The position numbers were made by a program, and so were the translations under genes. This document shows, piece by piece, positions 4,863 through 8,917 of a stretch of DNA of 8,917 nt. The stretch comes from an uncultured Verrucomicrobiota bacterium (GTDB taxonomy: Bacteria; Verrucomicrobiota; Kiritimatiellia; RFP12; UBA1067): the NCBI GenBank assembly GCA_946543025.1, contig CAMNLN010000131.1, positions 1 through 8,917 of the forward strand, written 5' to 3'. Numbering within the stretch: the stretch's first letter is position 1; each line of letters opens with the position of its first letter. The notes below the pieces were generated by a model, which did not search any database, was not told the DNA's origin, and saw nothing but the letters and a program-made list of their open reading frames with translations.

Positions 4863-6202
4863 CGCTTTTCGCCGCAGATGCCGTCCTTTATCAGGGCGTG
4901 ACGCGCTGGGCGTTTGGACTGGACAATCCCAACAAGGCGGCCGCCGTACTAGCCTTTCTGCTGTTGGTACTGTTGGCTCTGGCCGTGCGCGCGCGGCGCG
5001 AATGGGCGGGCTGGTGCTGGAGCGCGCTTGCCGCCGCCGTTGGATACGGGCTGGCCCACACGTTTTCGCGTGGCGGTCTGACGGCGTTTCTGGCGGGGGC
5101 TTTTATCCTGCTGATCGGCTTGCGCAAGAAGCTTTGCGCCGGACGGCGATGGCTGTCGGTCGTGTTGGCGGCATGCGCGCTCATGGGGGCGGCGGCGTGG
5201 ACTGGCTTTGCGGGAAGGGTCGCGAACAGTTCGCCGGCGGCGGACGCCTCGGTCGGCAACCGCCTCGCGATTTGGCGGAACGTGCCGCAGATGATGGTCG
5301 ACGCGCCGGGCGGCTGGGGGCATGGTGCGGCGGGGGACGCCTTCATGGGCTGGTACCAGCCGCTCGACCGGCACGAACGCTACCGTACGCTCGTCAACAG
5401 CCATTTTACCTGGCTGGTTGAGTTCGGATGGATCGGGCGCTTCATGCTTGTCTGGGCGTGGTTGCTTGTTTTGGGGATCGGGATCGTCCGGTGGCGCGAA
5501 CGTGGCGACCCTCTGCCGCTTGCCGTCTGGATCTGTTTTGCCACGGCTGCGTTCTTCAGCTCGGTGGCGGAGGATTGGGTCGTGGCCGTGATACCGGCGA
5601 TGGCGTTTGCACCGGCGGTTTGGACGTTCTTCAAGGCGAAAGCAGGGACGTGGTGCCTGGTCGCATTGTCGACGCTGTTGGTAAGCGGATTGATTTTAAG
5701 CGGCTTTGTCGTTCTCGGCGTCGCATGTCGGACGGCGGACGCCGTGCCGATCAGCCAATCCGTTGACTGTGCGCGCCTGACGGTCGGAAGGGGGGGGGCG
5801 ACCGATTGGATTGTCTGCGACACGGAAAAGATGGGCGGCGCGACGTACGGACGGTTGCTGCGCGCGTTCGCGCGGACGCCGGAAGGGCGCGAGCGGACCT
5901 ACGGGCTTGCCCGCGATCTGGCGGCGGTGCCGCCGGACGTACGGCGGCTTGCGCTCTGCGGGCGGGCGGCCGATGCGGGGCCGGGCGCGCTGACGCGGTT
6001 TGCGGGGCTGGTCGACGTGCGCGTGCTTTCGCCGAAGCGCCCTGCGGACTGGCTAGCGGCGCGCAGGGAGAAACCTTTCGTCCGCGTGTTCTGCGGGGAG
6101 TTCGCGCCGACTTGTCCGGCCGAGGACGCTGAGGGGTTGACGGTCGTGCCGGGAGCGGCGGATTTTCTGCCGAACTGGCCGCGTCTGGCGTTCGGGCGCT
6201 GA
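4859..6202 (+). CDS. Short O-antigen-ligase/Wzy_C-like membrane protein with extra C-terminal soluble domain
   Basis: This 447-residue protein has about eight hydrophobic segments (near 29-43, 52-66, 73-88, 99-117, 194-210, 219-234, 240-257, 265-289). O-antigen ligase family signs are N23-P24-N25 before a helix, TFSRGGLTAFL (68-78), and a periplasmic loop with R135, W139 and G154-H155-G156, then NSHFTWLVEFGW (180-191). H182 sits where the WaaL/PglL-type catalytic His lies. Family members usually have several more helices before the NPN motif; here the protein begins just ahead of it. After the last helix there is a soluble domain of about 155 residues. Its end (RVFCGEF, then LTVVPGAADFLPNW) recalls an alpha/beta hydrolase whose His has been lost. 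The family moves lipid-linked glycans onto lipid A or proteins, so glycan coupling to the operon peptide is a possible role (inference). The start is ATG 4859, giving the ATGA overlap. No terminator is visible after the stop. Confidence 0.75.
   Translation: MTLFAADAVLYQGVTRWAFGLDNPNKAAAVLAFLLLVLLALAVRARREWAGWCWSALAAAVGYGLAHTFSRGGLTAFLAGAFILLIGLRKKLCAGRRWLSVVLAACALMGAAAWTGFAGRVANSSPAADASVGNRLAIWRNVPQMMVDAPGGWGHGAAGDAFMGWYQPLDRHERYRTLVNSHFTWLVEFGWIGRFMLVWAWLLVLGIGIVRWRERGDPLPLAVWICFATAAFFSSVAEDWVVAVIPAMAFAPAVWTFFKAKAGTWCLVALSTLLVSGLILSGFVVLGVACRTADAVPISQSVDCARLTVGRGGATDWIVCDTEKMGGATYGRLLRAFARTPEGRERTYGLARDLAAVPPDVRRLALCGRAADAGPGALTRFAGLVDVRVLSPKRPADWLAARREKPFVRVFCGEFAPTCPAEDAEGLTVVPGAADFLPNWPRLAFGR
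5790..5798 (+). repeat. Nine-G homopolymer inside the ligase-like gene
   Basis: Nine consecutive G encode part of R311-G312-G313-A314, about 22 residues after the last membrane helix. A slip of one base here would keep the membrane part but replace the C-terminal soluble domain. Poly-G tracts of this length can be hypermutable in some bacteria. Whether this one varies cannot be seen from a single sequence. Confidence 0.5.
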
Positions 6203-6205
6203 GGA

Positions 6206-7348
6206 TCAGATGACGCCTTTGATGTAGCGCTCCTTCAAGGCGCGCCACAGCACGACGCAGAAGGCGCTGAGGGGGATCGCAAGAAGAAGGCCGAGCATCG
6301 AGTGGAAGACGACGCCCCAGAAGAAGAAGCTGAAGATGACGCCTGCGTAGCCAAGGCCGGTCTTTTCGCCCTGTATCTTTGGCGTGATGAGGTAGCCGTC
6401 GAGGAACTGTCCGGCGAGCCAGACGCACAGGACGCCGATCAGTCGCAGGAGGCTGCCGCCGTCGCCGAAGTAGGCAATCGGAATCGCGAGCGGGAGGCAG
6501 AGCACGGTGCCGAAGAGGGGCACCAGATTGAGTACGCCCAAGAGAAATCCGATCACGAAGCCATAGGGGAGGCCAACGAGCATGAAGCCGGTACCGTAAA
6601 GGATTCCTTCGATCAGGCAGATGACGACCTGACGCTGGAAGAAGTTGACGAGGATGTCGATGAAGGCGTCGATCTGCTTGGCGACGAACCCCTTCGTCTC
6701 TTCCTTCAGAAACGGCATTTGGCTGACGTAGTCGTTGCCGCGCATGTCGGGGCGCATGAGGAAGAAGACGAAGAAGAGCAACGCGACAAGCGAGGAGGCG
6801 AGTCCCATCAGATACCTGATGAAGCTGACGCCGGCCTTCATCGCGTTGGCGCCATAGGTGGTGCCGAGTTCGGAGAGCAGGTCGCGCGAGAATCGGGCTG
6901 GGTCCGTGAGGAACATGAGCTGCAGGTCGTCGGGACGAGAGCCAAGCTGGGAAAGGACGGCCTGGGCGTTCGGGTAGTGCTGGTTGACCCAGTCGCTGGC
7001 GCGCGTGATGATTGTGGGGGCCGACTTGAGGAGGTGCGTCACCTGCTCGATCGCAAGCGCACCGCCAAACCAGCAGACGATGCCGAGCGGCACGAGGACG
7101 GACAGCATCATCAGCAAAAGCGCGAGCGTGGGGTTTCGTACGTGTGCCAGGAACCAGCCGTAGTAGGGCTTGAACAGCAGCGCGAGGAAGAGCCCTGCGA
7201 TCACCGGCGTCAAGGCGGGCGACGCGAACGACAGGAAGCGGAGAACCGCCCAGCCGATGAAGAGCGTAAACGCGAGGACGAACGTGAACGCAAGAACCGT
7301 CGCGCCCGTCGCCACCATTCGATTCTGAGAGGGGGTGAAGTTGACCAT
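6206..7348 (-). CDS. AI-2E family (TqsA/PerM-like) membrane transporter
   Basis: This 380-residue polytopic membrane protein has hydrophobic segments near the N-terminus (two close helices ending in APALTPVIAGLFLALLFKP), one at about 78-100, and a cluster in the C-terminal half. The C-terminal half carries family-typical stretches: GLPYGFVIGFLLGVLNLVPLFG and LDGYLITPKIQGEKTGL. The middle part (about 105-195) is the soluble segment typical of the family. Members include the E. coli AI-2 exporter TqsA and Na+/H+ antiporter-like proteins, and the substrate cannot be predicted from family membership alone. The start at 7348 has no Shine-Dalgarno sequence; a second in-frame Met at residue 11 is an alternative. 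It lies downstream of fusA on the same strand behind a terminator and converges on the RiPP-like operon with a 3-nt gap. Length is normal for the family. Confidence 0.9.
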   Translation of the reverse strand: MVNFTPSQNRMVATGATVLAFTFVLAFTLFIGWAVLRFLSFASPALTPVIAGLFLALLFKPYYGWFLAHVRNPTLALLLMMLSVLVPLGIVCWFGGALAIEQVTHLLKSAPTIITRASDWVNQHYPNAQAVLSQLGSRPDDLQLMFLTDPARFSRDLLSELGTTYGANAMKAGVSFIRYLMGLASSLVALLFFVFFLMRPDMRGNDYVSQMPFLKEETKGFVAKQIDAFIDILVNFFQRQVVICLIEGILYGTGFMLVGLPYGFVIGFLLGVLNLVPLFGTVLCLPLAIPIAYFGDGGSLLRLIGVLCVWLAGQFLDGYLITPKIQGEKTGLGYAGVIFSFFFWGVVFHSMLGLLLAIPLSAFCVVLWRALKERYIKGVI

Positions 7349-7354
7349 GCAACT

Positions 7355-7360
7355 AGTGTA
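7355..7360 (-). promoter_or_regulatory. Possible -10 box (TACACT) for the AI-2E family gene
   Basis: TACACT reads on the minus strand at 7360 to 7355, six nt before the ATG at 7348. It follows the T-tract of the terminator, and the place of a -35 box is occupied by the terminator hairpin, with no match. The evidence is only the hexamer and its short distance to the ATG, similar to the two clearer starts at 755 and 978. Confidence 0.25.
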
Positions 7361-7362
7361 GC

Positions 7363-7390
7363 AAAAAACCGCCCGTTGCGGGGCGGTTTT
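7363..7390 (-). terminator. Rho-independent terminator downstream of fusA
   Basis: CCGCCC (7369-7374) and GGGCGG (7381-7386) form a 6-bp GC stem extended by A-T pairs (7365-7368 with 7387-7390), with a 6-nt loop GTTGCG on the plus strand. On the minus strand the stem is followed by six T (7368 to 7363). It lies 88 nt after the fusA stop. On the plus strand the stem is followed by only four T, so it may also act weakly in that direction. Confidence 0.85.
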
Positions 7391-7478
7391 CTGTCCTGGG
7401 AATGCCGGGGCTTCGGCAACATGCAGTCCGTGCTAGGAATCGCGGACGAAGGCGTCAGCCCCTCCCGTCGTTTCAAGA

Positions 7479-8917
7479 TTAGTCGGCGCTGGGACGGACC
7501 TTGCCTTCCTTGATGCGCTTCTGCACGACTTCCTCGGCGATGGACTTGGGCACCGCCTCGTACTGCTTGAAGATCATCGTGAACGTGCCGCGGCCCTGCG
7601 TGACGGTGCGGATCGCGTTCGAGTAGCCGAACATCTCGCCGAGCGGGACGGTCGCCTTGATGAGCTTGACGCCCGCGCGGTCCTCCATTCCCTCCACGCG
7701 GCCGCGCCGCTGGTTGATGGAGCCGTTCGCCGCGCCCATGTAGGTTTCCGGCACGGCGACCTCGACGTCCATCATCGGCTCGAGCAGCTGGGGCTTGGCC
7801 TTGAGGAACGCCTGCTTGAAGCACTGCATCGCGCAGGTGATGAACGCGAATTCGTTCGAGTCGACCTCGTGGTAGCTGCCGAAGTAGACCGTCGCCTTGA
7901 CGTCCACCACCGGGAAGCCCGCGAGCGGGCCGGACTCGAGCGCCTTGCGTACGCCCTTTTCGACCGCCGGGATGTATTCGGTGGGGATCACGCCGCCCTT
8001 GATCTCGTTGACGAACTCGAAGCCCTTGCCGGGCTCCTGCGGTTCGAGACGCAGGCAGACATGCGCGTACTGGCCGCGGCCGCCGGACTGCTTGACATGC
8101 TTGTACTCGTTCTCGACCGTCGTCTGGATCGTCTCGCGGTACGCCACCTGCGGGGCGCCCACGTCGCAGGCCACGTTGAACTCGCGCTTCAGGCGGTCCA
8201 CGATGACCTCGAGGTAGAGCTCGCCCATGCCGGCGATGATCGTCTCGCTCGTCTCCTGGTCGAACGTCACCACGAAGGTGGGGTCTTCCATCGCGAGCGC
8301 GTGGAGCGCCACGCCGAGTTTCTCGTTGTCCTGGCGGGACTGCGGCTTGACCGCGACGGAGATCACGGGCGCCGGGAAGTCGATGGATTCAAGCGTGATC
8401 GGATGCTCGGGGTCGCAGAGCGTGTCGCCCGTGCGGGTCTCGGTGAGGCCCACGCACGCGACGATGTCACCTGCGTGCGCTTCGTCCAAAGGCTCCTGTT
8501 TGGCGGCGTGCATGCGGAAGAGGCGGGAAATGCGCTGCTCGCGGTTGATCGTGGAGTCGAGCAGCTCGGCGCCGAGCTTCAGCGTGCCCGAATAGACGCG
8601 CACGAAGGTGATCTTGCCGCCGGAACGGGGATCGTTCATGATCTTGAACGCGAGGCCGCAGAACGGCTCGGAGTCGCTTGGCGCGCGCTTCTGCGAAGGA
8701 TCGTCGGCGCTCACCGCATCGCCCGCGTCGAGCGGGGAGGGCAGGTAGTCGCAGACGCCGTCGAGGAGTTGCTGCACGCCTTTGTCCTTGAACGCGGAGC
8801 CGCAGAACGCGGGCGTGATCGTGCGGGCGATGCATCCCTTGCGGATGGCCTTCTTGATCTCGTCGTTCGTGAGCTCCTCGCCCGCGAAGAACTTCTCCAT
8901 GAGCGCGTCGTCCTGCT
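7479..8917 (-). CDS. fusA: Elongation factor G, C-terminal part (N-terminus off window)
   Basis: The frame is open from the right edge to TAA at 7479-7481 and encodes 478 residues; full EF-G is about 700, so most of the GTPase domain lies beyond the window. Visible are the end of the G domain (LMEKFFAGEELTNDEI, ITPAFCGSAFKDKGVQQLLD, DYLPSP), domain II (NDPRSGGKITFVRVYSG), domain III (FVVTFDQETSETIIAGMGEL), domain IV (VAYRETI, KQSGGRGQYAHV, GSYHEVDSNEFAF) and domain V (EPMMDVEVAVPETYMG, PLGEMFGYSNAIRT). EF-G moves tRNA and mRNA through the ribosome after peptide bond formation and helps ribosome recycling. Two spots differ from the E. coli text: GMGELYLEV where His is usual before Leu, and GAANGSINQRRG where GDxxGDLxxRRG is usual. 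No upstream genes are visible. A paralogous EF-G cannot be excluded. Confidence 0.96.
   Translation of the reverse strand, partial: QDDALMEKFFAGEELTNDEIKKAIRKGCIARTITPAFCGSAFKDKGVQQLLDGVCDYLPSPLDAGDAVSADDPSQKRAPSDSEPFCGLAFKIMNDPRSGGKITFVRVYSGTLKLGAELLDSTINREQRISRLFRMHAAKQEPLDEAHAGDIVACVGLTETRTGDTLCDPEHPITLESIDFPAPVISVAVKPQSRQDNEKLGVALHALAMEDPTFVVTFDQETSETIIAGMGELYLEVIVDRLKREFNVACDVGAPQVAYRETIQTTVENEYKHVKQSGGRGQYAHVCLRLEPQEPGKGFEFVNEIKGGVIPTEYIPAVEKGVRKALESGPLAGFPVVDVKATVYFGSYHEVDSNEFAFITCAMQCFKQAFLKAKPQLLEPMMDVEVAVPETYMGAANGSINQRRGRVEGMEDRAGVKLIKATVPLGEMFGYSNAIRTVTQGRGTFTMIFKQYEAVPKSIAEEVVQKRIKEGKVRPSAD

Noticed and set aside
5751..7352. Long minus-strand open frame of 533 codons across the convergent junction
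   Set aside because: It is rich in Arg, Pro, Ala and His, has no domain pattern, and shadows both the AI-2E family gene and the ligase-like gene, which have clear family motifs in other frames.
7403..7418. Hairpin TGCCG-N6-CGGCA between the fusA stop and the terminator
   Set aside because: The stem is 5 bp with no T-run on either strand, so it is not a convincing terminator or RNA element.
6302..7513. Plus-strand open frame of 403 codons antisense to the AI-2E family gene
   Set aside because: It is dominated by Glu, Asp, Ala and Gly, as expected for the complement of a GC-rich membrane-protein gene, and it crosses the terminator hairpin.
1..8917. Insertion sequences, tRNA or rRNA genes, CRISPR arrays, attachment sites
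   Set aside because: No transposase motif, direct-repeat array or structural RNA pattern was found by reading either strand.

Overview
The window is GC-rich bacterial DNA with dense coding, short intergenic gaps and standard-code genes. No single gene fixes the lineage. The mix of an EF-G with non-textbook domain V residues, a secreted YD/RHS-type protein, and promoter-proximal genes without Shine-Dalgarno sequences would fit a PVC-type bacterium (Kiritimatiellota, Lentisphaerota or Verrucomicrobiota). That placement is a weak inference, not something read from a marker.

Layout. (1) Positions 755 to 1, minus strand: an incomplete gene for an acidic and Pro-rich protein with one membrane helix, running off the left edge. 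(2) 756-977: a divergent intergenic region holding a consensus-like -35/-10 promoter for the plus-strand operon, and a TATAAT box inside a perfect inverted repeat for the minus-strand gene. In both directions the -10 box lies exactly 8 nt from the ATG, so the transcripts may be leaderless. (3) 978-6202, plus strand: five genes, each overlapping the next by exactly 4 nt (ATGA, ATGA, GTGA, ATGA). (4) 7348-6206, minus strand: an AI-2E family membrane protein, convergent with the operon and separated from it by 3 nt. (5) 7363-7390: a rho-independent terminator. (6) 8917-7479, minus strand: the C-terminal two thirds of elongation factor G (fusA), cut by the right edge.

The notable object is the five-gene operon. 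It encodes, in order, a secreted YD-repeat-like protein, a radical SAM/SPASM peptide maturase with a PqqD-like N-terminal domain, an 88-residue precursor-like peptide, a secreted alpha/beta hydrolase, and a shortened O-antigen-ligase-like membrane protein with an extra C-terminal domain. The peptide has a twin-arginine leader and a short core with four Cys in repeated contexts.

Read together, this looks like a ribosomally made, radical-SAM-modified peptide (RiPP) system acting in the cell envelope. The peptide would be modified in the cytoplasm, exported by Tat, and then processed or joined to an envelope component by the hydrolase and the ligase-like protein. The enzyme classes are read from motifs. 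The pathway, its product and the role of each partner are inference. I cannot match the precursor to a RiPP family that I know.
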